Positions 20,235 to 29,488 of a DNA stretch of 64,000 bases are shown here, one piece after another. The notes below the pieces were generated by a model. The model worked only from the letters and a program-made list of their open reading frames with translations, did no database searches and had not been told where the DNA came from. Each line of letters opens with the position of its first letter. Within the stretch, counting starts at the first letter, position 1. The stretch is from Solimonas variicoloris DSM 15731 (lineage in GTDB: Bacteria; Pseudomonadota; Gammaproteobacteria; Nevskiales; Nevskiaceae), in assembly GCF_000382285.1 (NCBI RefSeq), contig NZ_KB907925.1, positions 472,962 through 536,961 of the forward strand. Reading direction: 5' to 3'. A program made the position numbers and the translations under genes.

Positions 20235-21524
20235 TCAGCCGAGCTGCGCCGCCTCGTAGCGCGCGCCGCGTTCGGCGTCGTACTGGCCTTCCCATTTGGC
20301 GATGACCAGCGCCGCGAGCGAGTTGCCGACCACGTTCAGCGCCGTGCGCGCCATGTCGAGGATGCGGTCGACGCCGGCGATGAAGGCGAGGCCTTCGAGC
20401 GGGATGCCGACACTGCCGAGCGTCGCCAGCAGCACGACGAACGACACGCCGGGCACGCCGGCGATGCCCTTCGACGTCACCATCAGCGTCAGGATCAGCA
20501 CGATCTGCTGGGTCAGCGTCAGGTCGATGCCGTACAGCTGGGCGAGGAAGATCGCGGCGATGCTCTGGTAGAGCGTCGAGCCGTCGAGGTTGAACGAATA
20601 GCCGGTCGGGATCACGAAGCTGGCGATCGGCTGTGGCGCGCCGTAGGCCTGCATCTTCTCCATGATCCGCGGCAGCACGGTTTCCGAACTCGCCGTCGAG
20701 TACGCCAGGATCAGTTCGTCCTTGATCAGGCGGATCAGGCGCGTGATGCGAAAGCCGAACAGGCGCGCGACCGCGCCGAGCACGACCAGCGCGAAGAACA
20801 GTACCGCGGCGTAGACCAGCACGACGAGCTTGGCCAGCGGCAGCAGCGAGGCGAAGCCGAAGGTCGCCACCGTCACCGCGATCAGCGCGAACACGCCGAT
20901 CGGCGCGTAGCGCATCACCATGTGGGTGACCTTGAACATGGTCTCGGCGATGCTGCGGAAGGTCTGCACCAGCGGCTCGCGGTGCTCGGCCGGCAGCGCC
21001 GAGAGGCCGAGGCCGAACATCACCGAGAAGAAGATGATCGGCAGGATCTCGCCCTTGGTGATCGCCTCGAAGACGTTGGCCGGGATCAGGCCGAGGATCG
21101 TCGTCACCAGGCTGTGCGGCGCGTGCTGAACGGCTTCGGTCGTCTTCTGGTACTGCGAGATGTCGGCGGCCGTCAGCTGCTGCATGTCGATCCCGGCGCC
21201 GGGCTGCAGCAGGTCGGCGAACAGCATGCCGACGAGGATCGCGACGGTGGTGATGATCTCGAAGTAGACGATGGTCTTCAGGCCGATGCGGCCGAGCTTC
21301 TTGGCGTCGCCGACGCCGGCGATGCCGACGATCAGCGAGGAGATGACGATCGGCACGACGATCATCTTGATCAGCCGGATGAAGATCTGGCCGGCCGGCT
21401 GCAGGATGTTGACGATCAGCCAGTCGCGCGGCCCGCCCATTTCGTGCAGCACGCTGCCGGCGACGACGCCGAGCGCGAGCGCGATGAGGATTTGCCAGGC
21501 GAGGCTGAGGCGGGGCAGGGGCAT
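20235..21524 (-). CDS. Dicarboxylate/amino-acid:cation symporter (DAACS family, GltP/DctA type)
   Basis: A 429-residue transporter. ATG 21524 (MPLPRLSLAWQILIALALGV) has AGGAAA upstream. The hallmark motifs are STASSETVLPRIMEKM (the serine-rich hairpin), PTGYSFNLDGSTLYQSIAAI and MVTSKGIAGVPGVSF (the second hairpin). These form the glutamate/dicarboxylate and sodium or proton sites. Members import glutamate, aspartate or C4-dicarboxylates. The sequence does not decide between them. Confidence 0.92.
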   Translation of the reverse strand: MPLPRLSLAWQILIALALGVVAGSVLHEMGGPRDWLIVNILQPAGQIFIRLIKMIVVPIVISSLIVGIAGVGDAKKLGRIGLKTIVYFEIITTVAILVGMLFADLLQPGAGIDMQQLTAADISQYQKTTEAVQHAPHSLVTTILGLIPANVFEAITKGEILPIIFFSVMFGLGLSALPAEHREPLVQTFRSIAETMFKVTHMVMRYAPIGVFALIAVTVATFGFASLLPLAKLVVLVYAAVLFFALVVLGAVARLFGFRITRLIRLIKDELILAYSTASSETVLPRIMEKMQAYGAPQPIASFVIPTGYSFNLDGSTLYQSIAAIFLAQLYGIDLTLTQQIVLILTLMVTSKGIAGVPGVSFVVLLATLGSVGIPLEGLAFIAGVDRILDMARTALNVVGNSLAALVIAKWEGQYDAERGARYEAAQLG

Positions 21525-21709
21525 GGGCGGCGGATTTCCTTGCGTGAAGGACGGACCATAGAAAGCTTGCGGGTCCGGACGCAAATTTCGTCCCGCCGGC
21601 GGCGCCGCGGATCGCGTCTCCGGTGGTGCCGGCGCCACCGCGACGCTAGGATGCCGAACGGTGCCGCGCGCGGCATCGCCGCGTTCATTCCCCCTAGTCC
21701 GGAGCCCCC

Positions 21710-22774
21710 ATGAACCTGTTCTCGCCGCTGTCGCAGCGGTCCCTCACCCTGCGCAACCGCATCGCCGTGGCGCCGATGTGCCAGTACTCGGCCGACGAAG
21801 GCGTGCCGAACCAGTGGCATTTCGTGCACCTGGGTTCGCGCGCGGTCGGCGGCGCGGCGCTGGTGATCAGCGAAGCGACGGCGGTCGAAGCGCGTGGCCG
21901 CATCTCGCCGGCCGACACCGGGTTGTGGAACGAGGTGCAGGCGCAGGCCTGGGCGCCGATCACGCATTTCATCCGTGAAGCCGGCGCCGTCGCCGGCGTG
22001 CAGCTCGCGCATGCCGGGCGCAAGGCCAGCGTCGCGGCGCCGTGGAACGGCGGCAAGCCGGTCGCGCCCGCCGACGGCGGCTGGCGGCCGGTGGTCGCGC
22101 CGTCGGCGCTCGCGTTCGACGCTGGCAGCATCGAGCCGCAGGCGATGTCGCTCGCCGACATCGACGCACTGGTCGAGGCGTTCGTGGCGGCGGCGCGACG
22201 GGCGCTCGACGCCGGTTTCGAGCTCGCCGAGATCCACGGCGCGCACGGCTATCTGCTGCATGAGTTCCTGTCGCCGCTGTCGAACCGCCGCGACGACGAC
22301 TACGGCGGCAGCTTTGACAACCGCATCCGCCTGCTGCGTCGCGTGATCGCCGCCGTGCGTGGCGTGTGGCCGGATCGTCTGCCGCTGTGGCTGCGCATCT
22401 CGGCGACCGACTGGGCCGCCGACGGCGGCTGGGATCTGGAGCAGTCCTGCGCGCTGGTCGAGGCGATCCGCGGCGACGGCGTCGATCTGATCGACGTGTC
22501 GAGCGGCGGCATGCTGCCGAAGGCGGAGATTCCGGTCGGCCCGGGTTTCCAGACGCCGTTCGCCGCCGAGATCCGCCGCCGCTGCGGCGTCGCCACTGGC
22601 GCGGTCGGCCTGATCACGGCGCCGGCGCAGGCCGACCACATCGTGCGCACCGGCCAGGCCGACGTCGTGTTGCTCGCGCGCGAACTGCTGCGCGATCCGT
22701 ACTGGCCGCGCCGCGCCGCCGCCGAGCTGCGCCAGAAGATCGAGGCGCCGCTCCAGTACCAGCGCGCCTGGTAG
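21710..22774 (+). CDS. NADH:flavin oxidoreductase, Old Yellow Enzyme family (YqjM/XenA type)
   Basis: A 354-residue FMN-dependent ene-reductase. MNLFSPLSQRSLTLRNRIAV is the usual N-terminus, and APMCQYSADEG carries the cysteine typical of the YqjM/XenA class. LAHAGRKAS and IHGAHGYLLHEFLSPLSN provide the substrate-binding His pair (HGAH). VGLITAPAQADHIVRTGQAD and VVLLARELLRDPYWP are the phosphate-binding end. Family members reduce activated C=C bonds and xenobiotics. It converges with the FecR-SPOR gene. Confidence 0.94.
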   Translation: MNLFSPLSQRSLTLRNRIAVAPMCQYSADEGVPNQWHFVHLGSRAVGGAALVISEATAVEARGRISPADTGLWNEVQAQAWAPITHFIREAGAVAGVQLAHAGRKASVAAPWNGGKPVAPADGGWRPVVAPSALAFDAGSIEPQAMSLADIDALVEAFVAAARRALDAGFELAEIHGAHGYLLHEFLSPLSNRRDDDYGGSFDNRIRLLRRVIAAVRGVWPDRLPLWLRISATDWAADGGWDLEQSCALVEAIRGDGVDLIDVSSGGMLPKAEIPVGPGFQTPFAAEIRRRCGVATGAVGLITAPAQADHIVRTGQADVVLLARELLRDPYWPRRAAAELRQKIEAPLQYQRAW

Positions 22775-22781
22775 GCCGGGC

Positions 22782-23808
22782 TCAGCCGGCGGCGGGCACG
22801 CGCACGATCCAGGCCTGCCGCGCCGGCGGATCGCGACGGACCTTGGCCAGCGAGCGCTGCGCCGCGTCGCGCGTCGCATGGTGGCCGGCGAGCACGCGAT
22901 AGACCGGCTTGCCGTTGGTGCGCATCAGCACCGTGTCGGCGGCGTAGCCGCGCGCGCCACTGCCGCGTCGCGCGCTGCGCGCTTGCGGCGTCCGGCAGCG
23001 AGGCCAGCACGATCCGCCATTCGCCGCCGCGCGCCGGACTGCGCGCGGCCGCCGCGGTCGGCGGCGCTGACGCGGGGCGTGCGACGGGCGTCGGCGCCGG
23101 TTCGATTTCCGACACGACCAGCGTGGTGCCGGCCTGCTCCGCCAGCGACGGCCGCGCGCTGCCGTCGCGCTGCGCCTGTTCGGCGGCGTAGCGCGCCGCG
23201 TAATCGTCGGCGAAGCGGGTGCGCGCCAGACGCGGCGCCAGCGAGCCGACCTCGGCGACACCGAGACGCTGCCCGCCACGCGCCGTCCAGCGCAGGCATT
23301 CGCCCGGCTCGTCGAGGCGCTCGTGGCCGCTCGGCGTCTGCACCTCGGCGGCGCCGCCCAGCAGGCACAGCTCGTCGCCGGCCGCCGAGGTCTCGGCCCA
23401 GGCGTCGGCGCCGTAGAGGCGCGACTGCAGATGGCGCTGCGCGAGGCGCACGTCGCCGGGCGCGCCACCATCGGGCTTGCGGGCGTCGACGTGCACGGCG
23501 CCGGCCTCGAGCTGCAGGTGCAGCAGCGCGGCGCGGCCCGGCGGGTCCGGCGGCTCGCCGCCGGCGAAGCGCAGCCGGCCGTCGCCGCCGAGCAGCAGCG
23601 TGCCGCCGCCGGCGGCCTGCAGGCTGATGCGGCCGCTGCTGCCGGTGCTGACGAGGCTGCCGATCGCCAGCGCCTGGCGCGCTTGCAGCGCGGCGCCGCC
23701 GTCGAGGAAGGCCGGCGCCTCCAGGCGGCGCGCGAGCAGCAGCTCATCGGCCAGCGCCGGTGCGGCGACCAGTCCCAGCATCCAGGCCCACAGCGGTGCG
23801 CGGTGCAT
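22782..23808 (-). pseudogene. FecR-domain protein with C-terminal SPOR domain, interrupted by a frameshift
   Basis: ATG 23808 opens a signal peptide (MHRAPLWAWMLGLVAAPALA) and a FecR-like beta domain (LAIGSLVSTGSSGRISLQAA, then GGDGRLRF). A Pro/Ala linker leads to a SPOR domain beginning GGEWRIVLASLPDAASAQRA followed by TRQWRA. At the alternating GC run (22947-22958) the frame is lost. The rest of the SPOR domain is in another frame: RGYAADTVLMRTNGKPVYRV, then LAGHHATRDAAQRSLAKV, ending at 22782. Adding one GC dinucleotide (or removing one base) joins the halves into one protein of about 342 residues. It is probably a periplasmic, peptidoglycan-associated protein. It may be a real mutation or a sequencing slip. 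Confidence 0.72.
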
Positions 23809-23977
23809 CACGTGACGTCTCCCGAAACGGCGGCGAGGGTAGCAAATGCGGCGTCGATTCCGGCGGGCCGCGGTGCTAGCATGCGCCGCGGCTTTCAGGC
23901 CGCCCTCCGCCTCAGCCTTTCATGCCCGACGTGCCTTCAGAACCTCCGCCTGACGGGGCTCCCCGTCGCTACGCGCC

Positions 23978-25447
23978 ATGAGTGGCGTCGTCGTTGTCGA
24001 CCATCGCGGCGACTGGCCGCTGAACATTCCGGGCATCGAGGTCGTCACCGCCTGGGACTACCTGACGCATGAGGACCTGACGCGCGCGCGCAAGGTGCGC
24101 GTCTACAACCTGTGCCGCTCGTTCGGCTATCAGACGACCGGCTACTACGTCTCCCTGCTCGCCGGTGCGCGCGGCCACAAGCCGCTGCCGGAAATCACGA
24201 CGATCCAGGATCTCAAGCTCGCCGAATCGCCGCGCATCCTCAACGACGAGATCGAAGAGCTGATCCAGCACTCGCTGGCGCGCATCGGCTCGGCCGAATA
24301 CGTGATGAACGTGTACTTCGGCCGTTCGATGGCCAAGCGCCACGAACGTCTCGCGCGGGCGCTGTTCAACCAGTTTCCGGCGCCGCTGCTGCAGGCCAAG
24401 TTCAGCTATCGCGGCGACGAATGGCGGGTCGACACGCTCGGCCCGATCGCGCTCGGCGAGGTGCCGGGCTCGCACCACGCCTTCCTCTACGAGGCCGCGC
24501 AGGACTACTTCGTCCGCCGCCGCCCGCTGCGCGTGCGCCGCGAGTCCTCGCGCTATGACCTGGCGATCCTCGTCAACGACGACGAGAAGGAGCCGCCGTC
24601 GAACGCGCGCGCGCTGAAATCCTTCGAGCGCGCCGCCGAGGATCTCGGCTTCGACGTCGAGTTCATCGACAAGTCCGACTACGGCCACGTCGCCGAGTTC
24701 GACGCGCTGTTCATCCGCGAGACGACCGCGGTCAACCACCACACCTATCGCTTCGCGCGCCGCGCCGCGCGCGAAGGGCTGGTGGTGGTCGACGATCCGC
24801 TGTCGATCCTGCGTGCCGCCAACAAGGTCTTTCTCGCGCAGCTGATGGAGCGCCTGCGCATTCCGCAGCCGAATACCGTGCTGCTGCATTCGCGCAACCT
24901 CAAGCAGGTGGCGCGCGAACTGGGCTTTCCGTGCGTGCTCAAGCAGCCGGACTCGCAGTTCTCCAAAGGCGTGATCAAGGTCGAGTCCGAATCCGAGTTC
25001 CGCCGCGCGGCGTCGGAAATGCTGGAGCGCTCGGATCTGATCATCGCCCAGTCCTACGAGCCGACCGAATACGACTGGCGCATCGGCGTGCTCGACGGCC
25101 AGCCGCTGTACGCCTGTCGCTACTTCATGGCCAAGGGCCACTGGCAGGTCGTCAAGCGCGCCGGCAACGGCGCGATCGTCGAGGGCGGGCACGAGACGCT
25201 CGACGTCAAGGACGTGCCGGCGGCCGTGCTCAACGTCGCGCTGCAGGCGGCGCGCGCGATCGGTAACGGGCTCTACGGCGTCGACCTCAAGCAGTTCGGC
25301 AAGGTCGTCAAGGTCATCGAGGTCAACGACAACCCGAACATCGACCACGGCGTCGAGGATCTGGTCCTCAAGGAAGCGCTGTACCGCAAGGTGATGGAGT
25401 ACTTCATCAAGCGCCTCGAGCAGCGCACGCGCGAGCAGGCGCGGTGA
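23978..25447 (+). CDS. RimK-like ATP-grasp ligase with RLAN N-terminal domain
   Basis: A 489-residue protein. The N-terminal half (about 1-190: DHRGDWPLNIPGIEVVTAWD, VYNLCRSFGYQTTGYYVSLL) matches the RimK-like ATP-grasp N-terminal (RLAN) domain. The C-terminal half is an ATP-grasp domain: PCVLKQPDSQFSKGVIKVES, AQSYEPTEYDWRIGVLDG and GVDLKQFGKVVKVIEVNDNP, whose last Glu and Asn are metal ligands. RimK relatives ligate amino acids to a C-terminus or to a small molecule. The substrate here is unknown. The stop overlaps the GNAT start by 4 nt (GTGA), so the two are translationally coupled. Comparative genomics has linked such ATP-grasp proteins with GNAT and C39-like peptidase genes. Confidence 0.85.
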   Translation: MSGVVVVDHRGDWPLNIPGIEVVTAWDYLTHEDLTRARKVRVYNLCRSFGYQTTGYYVSLLAGARGHKPLPEITTIQDLKLAESPRILNDEIEELIQHSLARIGSAEYVMNVYFGRSMAKRHERLARALFNQFPAPLLQAKFSYRGDEWRVDTLGPIALGEVPGSHHAFLYEAAQDYFVRRRPLRVRRESSRYDLAILVNDDEKEPPSNARALKSFERAAEDLGFDVEFIDKSDYGHVAEFDALFIRETTAVNHHTYRFARRAAREGLVVVDDPLSILRAANKVFLAQLMERLRIPQPNTVLLHSRNLKQVARELGFPCVLKQPDSQFSKGVIKVESESEFRRAASEMLERSDLIIAQSYEPTEYDWRIGVLDGQPLYACRYFMAKGHWQVVKRAGNGAIVEGGHETLDVKDVPAAVLNVALQAARAIGNGLYGVDLKQFGKVVKVIEVNDNPNIDHGVEDLVLKEALYRKVMEYFIKRLEQRTREQAR

Positions 25448-25908
25448 AGCCGAGACTGCGCCGGGCGCGGGCCGGCGACGTCGACGGCATGCTCGATCTC
25501 GAGCGCCATTTCCCGGGCGATCGCATGTCGCGCGCATCGGTGCGGCGCTTCCTGCGCGTGCCGAGCGCGCGGGTCTGGGTCGTCGACGCGCCGCCACACG
25601 GGCTGGTCGGTGCCCTGATCCTGCTGATGCGCCGCAACAGCACGACGGCGCGCCTCTATTCGGTGGTCGTCGATCCGCGCGCCCGCGGCCTCGGCCTGGG
25701 CCGTCGCCTGGTGCAGGCGGCCGAGCGCGGCGCGCGTGCAGCCGGATGCGATGCGGTGTCGCTGGAAGTGCGCGAGGACAACGCGGCGGCGCGCGCGCTG
25801 TACGCGCGCCTCGGCTACGTCGAGCGGCAACGCCTGCCGGGCTACTACGACGACGGCGGCAACGGGCTGCGGCTGCGCAAGGCGCTCACGAGTCGACGCG
25901 CGCGCTGA
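25444..25908 (+). CDS. GNAT-family N-acetyltransferase coupled to the RimK-like ligase
   Basis: A 154-residue single-domain GNAT. GTG 25444 overlaps the ligase stop. It begins KPRLRRARAGDVDGMLDLER. The acetyl-CoA motif A is SVVVDPRARGLGLGRRLVQA (R-x-x-G-x-G form, about residues 75-94), followed by LEVREDNAAARALYARLGY, a typical motif B. RimI-type protein acetyltransferases look like this, but no substrate can be named. The genomic partner suggests it modifies the same target as the ligase. The C39-like peptidase domain seen next to or fused with this GNAT in some genomes is absent here. Confidence 0.85.
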   Translation: MKPRLRRARAGDVDGMLDLERHFPGDRMSRASVRRFLRVPSARVWVVDAPPHGLVGALILLMRRNSTTARLYSVVVDPRARGLGLGRRLVQAAERGARAAGCDAVSLEVREDNAAARALYARLGYVERQRLPGYYDDGGNGLRLRKALTSRRAR

Positions 25909-25973
25909 GAGCCTGCCGTGCGCAGCGCGTGCGCCTGCTGCGAACGCGGCGCCGTATCTCCACCGCCGGCACC

Positions 25974-26000
25974 AACGAAAACGCCGCCCGAAGGCGGCGT
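25974..26000 (-). terminator. Rho-independent terminator after the FKBP gene
   Basis: On the minus strand an 8-bp stem (ACGCCGCC/GGCGGCGT at 25981-26000, loop of 4) is followed by a TTTTCGTT tract. It ends the FKBP-plsB strand 20 bp after the FKBP stop, and may also weakly end the opposing GNAT transcript. Confidence 0.75.
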
Positions 26001-26020
26001 CTTCTCGCGACGAAGTCTGC

Positions 26021-26764
26021 TTACTGCGCGGACTTGTCTTCCTTCGGCTCGCCGACCGACAGCAGCTCGACTTCGAAGATCAGGACCTGATTCGGGCCGA
26101 TCTTCACGCCGGCGCCGCGCTCGCCGTAGGCGAGGTCGGACGGGATGTAGAACTTGTACTTGCTGCCCGGCGTCATCAGCTGCACGCCTTCGGTCCAGCC
26201 CGGGATCACGTTGCCGAGCGGGAAGCTGACCGGCTGGCCGCGCGAGTAGGAGCTGTCGAACTCCTCGCCGTTGATCAGCGTGCCCTTGTAGTGCACGGTG
26301 ACGGTGTCGGTGGCCTTCGGATGGGCGCCCTTGCCCTCGGTGATCACTTCGTACTGCAGGCCCGAGGCGGTGGTCTTCACGCCATCGCGCTTGCCGTTCT
26401 CCTCGAGGAACTTCTGGCCTTCGTCCTTGTTCTTCGTCGCCTGCTCCTCGCGCTGCTTGAGCTGGCGCTCCTGCATCTTCTTGGCGACCGTGTTCTTGAT
26501 TTCCTCGCGCGCGGCGTCGTCCATCTTCGGCGCGGTGCCGGCGAAGGCGTCGTCGAGGCCGGCCTTCAGCGCGGCGAGATCGACGTCTTCCTTGACCGGC
26601 TGCAGCGACTTGCCGAGATCGACGCCGATCGCATAGCCGAACTTCTGCGCGTCGGTTTCGAGCGCGGCATTGCCGGCGGCGGCCTTGTCATCCTTCTTGG
26701 CGCAGCCGGCGATGAGCGCGGCGGCGGCGACGCTGAGGGCCAGCATGCGTAACGAATTCTTCAT
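26021..26764 (-). CDS. FKBP-type peptidyl-prolyl isomerase, lipoprotein (FkpA/Mip-like)
   Basis: A 247-residue PPIase. The signal MKNSLRMLALSVAAAALIAGC ends in a lipobox (IAGC) with Cys21 as the lipidation site. A helical dimerisation domain follows (LETDAQKFGYAIGVDLGKSL, then a long charged helix KNTVAKKMQERQLKQREEQA). The C-terminal FKBP domain shows TVTVHYKGTLINGEEFDSSY, SFPLGNVIPGWTEGVQLMTP and LAYGERGAGVKIGPNQVLIF. It helps fold periplasmic or outer-membrane proteins. It is 49 bp downstream of plsB on the same strand. Confidence 0.93.
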   Translation of the reverse strand: MKNSLRMLALSVAAAALIAGCAKKDDKAAAGNAALETDAQKFGYAIGVDLGKSLQPVKEDVDLAALKAGLDDAFAGTAPKMDDAAREEIKNTVAKKMQERQLKQREEQATKNKDEGQKFLEENGKRDGVKTTASGLQYEVITEGKGAHPKATDTVTVHYKGTLINGEEFDSSYSRGQPVSFPLGNVIPGWTEGVQLMTPGSKYKFYIPSDLAYGERGAGVKIGPNQVLIFEVELLSVGEPKEDKSAQ

Positions 26765-26813
26765 GGGGTCGTCCAGATGCGAAAAAGGCGCGATTGGCGC
26801 CGGTAGCGCTCGA

Positions 26814-29378
26814 TTATAGCGGCTTTTCCGGGCCTGTCCCGGGGTGGTTTTCCCCCCGGTCCGGCCCGGTCGTGGCGGCCTCGGCACCCGCCTCCGGAGC
26901 AGTCGCCGAGCGCTCGGCGGCGCGCCGCCGCGACAGCAGCTGCAGCAGCATCTGCCGCGCCTCGTCGGACAGCAGCTCCAGCGAGCGTTCGGCGATGCGG
27001 TCGATGCGCGCATCGACGGCCAGCGTCTTGTCGGGGCCGACCGTTACCAGGCCGACGTCGATCAGGGTGTTGAGGTAGCCCTTGAACAGCGCCTTGTCGA
27101 AGAACTCGGGCGCGTCGCGGCCGGTGAGGATCGCCATGCGTTCGGCGAGCAGGCGGCAGTCCTCCTCGAAGCGCTCGCGCTTGAGCGGCTGCTGCGAGCG
27201 GCGCTCGTCGGCGAGCAGCAGCGCCGTCATGCAGTAGCGCTCGTGTGTCTCGCCGAGCACGCGGCCGAGCATCGCCAGCGTCGAGTACGCCGGCTGATTG
27301 GCGTCCGGGCGGCGCAGGCGGTCGTTCTCGCGGCTGAGCAGACCGAGGCCGAGCATGACGTTGATCCAGGCCTTGGCGACGCCTTCGATCTCGGCCGGCT
27401 GCCAGCGCAGGAAGAATTCGTTGCGCAGGAACGGATACAGCGCGCGCACGCCCATGATGACGGCTTCGTCGGACAGCATCTGCCGGGTGCGGAACAGGTT
27501 GGCGATCAAGGACGGGATCGCGAACAGATGCTGGATGTTGTTGCGGTTGTAGGTGAGCGCGACGGCGTCGCGCGCGGTGACGCCGTGCAGCTCGCCCCAG
27601 GGATGCGGCACGCGCGCGATCTGCGCGATCGGCCCGCTCCAGTCGACGACGGCTTTCGGCGAGACTTCCGGAATGTAGAGATGTTCACCGTAGGGCTCGC
27701 CCTTCAGCAGCCAGATCAGGTAGCCGATCTGCTCGATGAATTCCTCGTGCGCGACCACGCGCTGCGGCGAGGCGAGCAGGGCGATCGCCGCCAGACTCGA
27801 CGGATTGGCGACCGCCGCGGCGTTGATGCGGCGGCTGTTCTCGAGCGCGAGTTGCGCGACGAAGGCCTTGAAGTTCTCCGGCAGCGCCTCGTCGTCGGCC
27901 GTCATCGCCTCGCGCCAGCCCGGCAGGTGCTGGCTGGCGTAGTCCTGCAGGATGATCGGCTCGCCGAAGTTGATGTAGGCCTTGCCGTAGGACTTGCCGA
28001 GGATCTTGCCGGCCTTGAGCAGGCCCTCGGCGGATTCCTTGCTCTTCGCCCCGCCGCGCAGTTCCTTGGTGTAGCTGCCGACTTCCCAGACGCGGTCGTA
28101 GCCGATGTAGACCGGCACCATCGCCAGGCGCCGCGTGTTCTGGCGCAGGCCGGCCTCGACGACCATCGACAGCAGACCGGTCTTCGGCTGCAGCAGACGG
28201 CCGGTGCGGCTGCGCCCGCCTTCCGGGAAAAACTCGATCGCATAGCCGCGCTTGATCAGCGCGTCGACGTAGGCACGGAACACGGCGGTGTAGATTGCGT
28301 CGCCCGAGAAGCTGCGGCGCAGGTAGAACGCGCCGCAGCGGCGCAGCAGGCCGCCGACCGGCCAGAAATTGAGGTTGACGCCGGCGGCGATGTGCGGCGG
28401 CACGACGCCGGCGTGGTACAGCGAGTACGACACCAGCAGATAGTCGGCGTGCGAGCGGTGCGAGGGCATGTAGACCAGCTCGTACTGCTGCGCCAGCTCG
28501 CGCATGCGCTCCAGGCCCTGCACGTCAATGCCGGCGAACACGCGCTTGAAGACGACGTAGGTCAGGAAGCGCTCGAGGAAGTTGATGCTGGTCGTCGAGT
28601 AGTCGGCGGCGATCTCCTCGGCGCACTTGCGCGCGTAGGCGCGCGCCTTGTCCAGGGTCATGCCGTTCTTGCCGGCGGCGCGCTCGATCGCGCGCTGCAC
28701 CTCGGCGCTGTGCAGCAGGCCGTCGATGACCACGCCGCGGCGCAGCAGCGTCGGGCCCAGCGCTGCGGTGCGCGCGCGCAGGAAGTGGAAGTGCAGCACG
28801 CGCGTCAGCTTGCGGATCGAGGTCGTCGCGTCGGGGCCGCGGTCGACGTACTCGCGGAACGAGAACGGCAGGCCGAAGTGCGCCAGCACGTTGCGGCCGT
28901 TGAACAGCATGATGAAGAACTTGCGCACGCGGCCGGCCTGCACGCTGTCGGCGAACAGCAGCTTCCACAGGCTGGTTTCCTTGCCCGGATCGCGGCCCCA
29001 GAAGATCGACACCGGCACCAGCTGCGCCTCGAAGGTCTTGGTCGCGATGCCGGTCTCGATCAGGCGCGTCAGGTCGGTCGGCCGCATGCGCGTTTCGAGC
29101 AGCGCATCCATGTAGACCACGCCGGCGCGCTCGACGGTCGGGAAATTCGAGCCGGTGCGGTTCGGCCGCGGCAGCACCAGCTCTTTGCAGATGCGTTCGA
29201 GCACGAACATGTCGACCCAGGAGCGCTGGGCGAGGATGTAGACGACCGGCTTGGTCGGGTCGATCTTCAGCCCTTCGCGCAGCGGCTGCGGCGCGGTCTT
29301 GTAGCGGACCAGACCCGAGAACGGGCGGAACATCCACCACACCAGGCTGTAGAGGACACGATTGAGCAGAGCGCGCAT
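26814..29378 (-). CDS. plsB: Glycerol-3-phosphate 1-O-acyltransferase
   Basis: An 854-residue PlsB (E. coli about 807) that makes lysophosphatidic acid, the first step of phospholipid synthesis, at the inner membrane. ATG 29378 (MRALLNRVLYSLVWWMFRPF) has the strong site GGAAGGAGT just upstream; an in-frame extension to 29468 has none. Catalytic motifs are MPSHRSHADYLLVSY (HX4D, about residue 303), GAFYLRRSF, FFPEGGRSRTGRLLQPK and VPVYIGYDR. The C-terminal 35 residues are a Pro/Glu/Thr-rich extension beyond the usual end. The FKBP gene follows on the same strand. Confidence 0.96.
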   Translation of the reverse strand: MRALLNRVLYSLVWWMFRPFSGLVRYKTAPQPLREGLKIDPTKPVVYILAQRSWVDMFVLERICKELVLPRPNRTGSNFPTVERAGVVYMDALLETRMRPTDLTRLIETGIATKTFEAQLVPVSIFWGRDPGKETSLWKLLFADSVQAGRVRKFFIMLFNGRNVLAHFGLPFSFREYVDRGPDATTSIRKLTRVLHFHFLRARTAALGPTLLRRGVVIDGLLHSAEVQRAIERAAGKNGMTLDKARAYARKCAEEIAADYSTTSINFLERFLTYVVFKRVFAGIDVQGLERMRELAQQYELVYMPSHRSHADYLLVSYSLYHAGVVPPHIAAGVNLNFWPVGGLLRRCGAFYLRRSFSGDAIYTAVFRAYVDALIKRGYAIEFFPEGGRSRTGRLLQPKTGLLSMVVEAGLRQNTRRLAMVPVYIGYDRVWEVGSYTKELRGGAKSKESAEGLLKAGKILGKSYGKAYINFGEPIILQDYASQHLPGWREAMTADDEALPENFKAFVAQLALENSRRINAAAVANPSSLAAIALLASPQRVVAHEEFIEQIGYLIWLLKGEPYGEHLYIPEVSPKAVVDWSGPIAQIARVPHPWGELHGVTARDAVALTYNRNNIQHLFAIPSLIANLFRTRQMLSDEAVIMGVRALYPFLRNEFFLRWQPAEIEGVAKAWINVMLGLGLLSRENDRLRRPDANQPAYSTLAMLGRVLGETHERYCMTALLLADERRSQQPLKRERFEEDCRLLAERMAILTGRDAPEFFDKALFKGYLNTLIDVGLVTVGPDKTLAVDARIDRIAERSLELLSDEARQMLLQLLSRRRAAERSATAPEAGAEAATTGPDRGENHPGTGPEKPL

Positions 29379-29488
29379 GCGACTCCTTCCATAAAATGGT
29401 TCGCGGTCGCGCGACGCTGCGCATCGAAAGGCGCGCCTCGCGCGCCCGCCGTTCCCGCCATCACGCAAAAAGTTTACCGGAAGCGAAC

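Noticed and set aside
23922..23981. 19-codon ORF overlapping the RimK-like ligase start
   Set aside because: Not annotated as a gene: no ribosome-binding site and no family. Kept only as a hypothesis in the findings.
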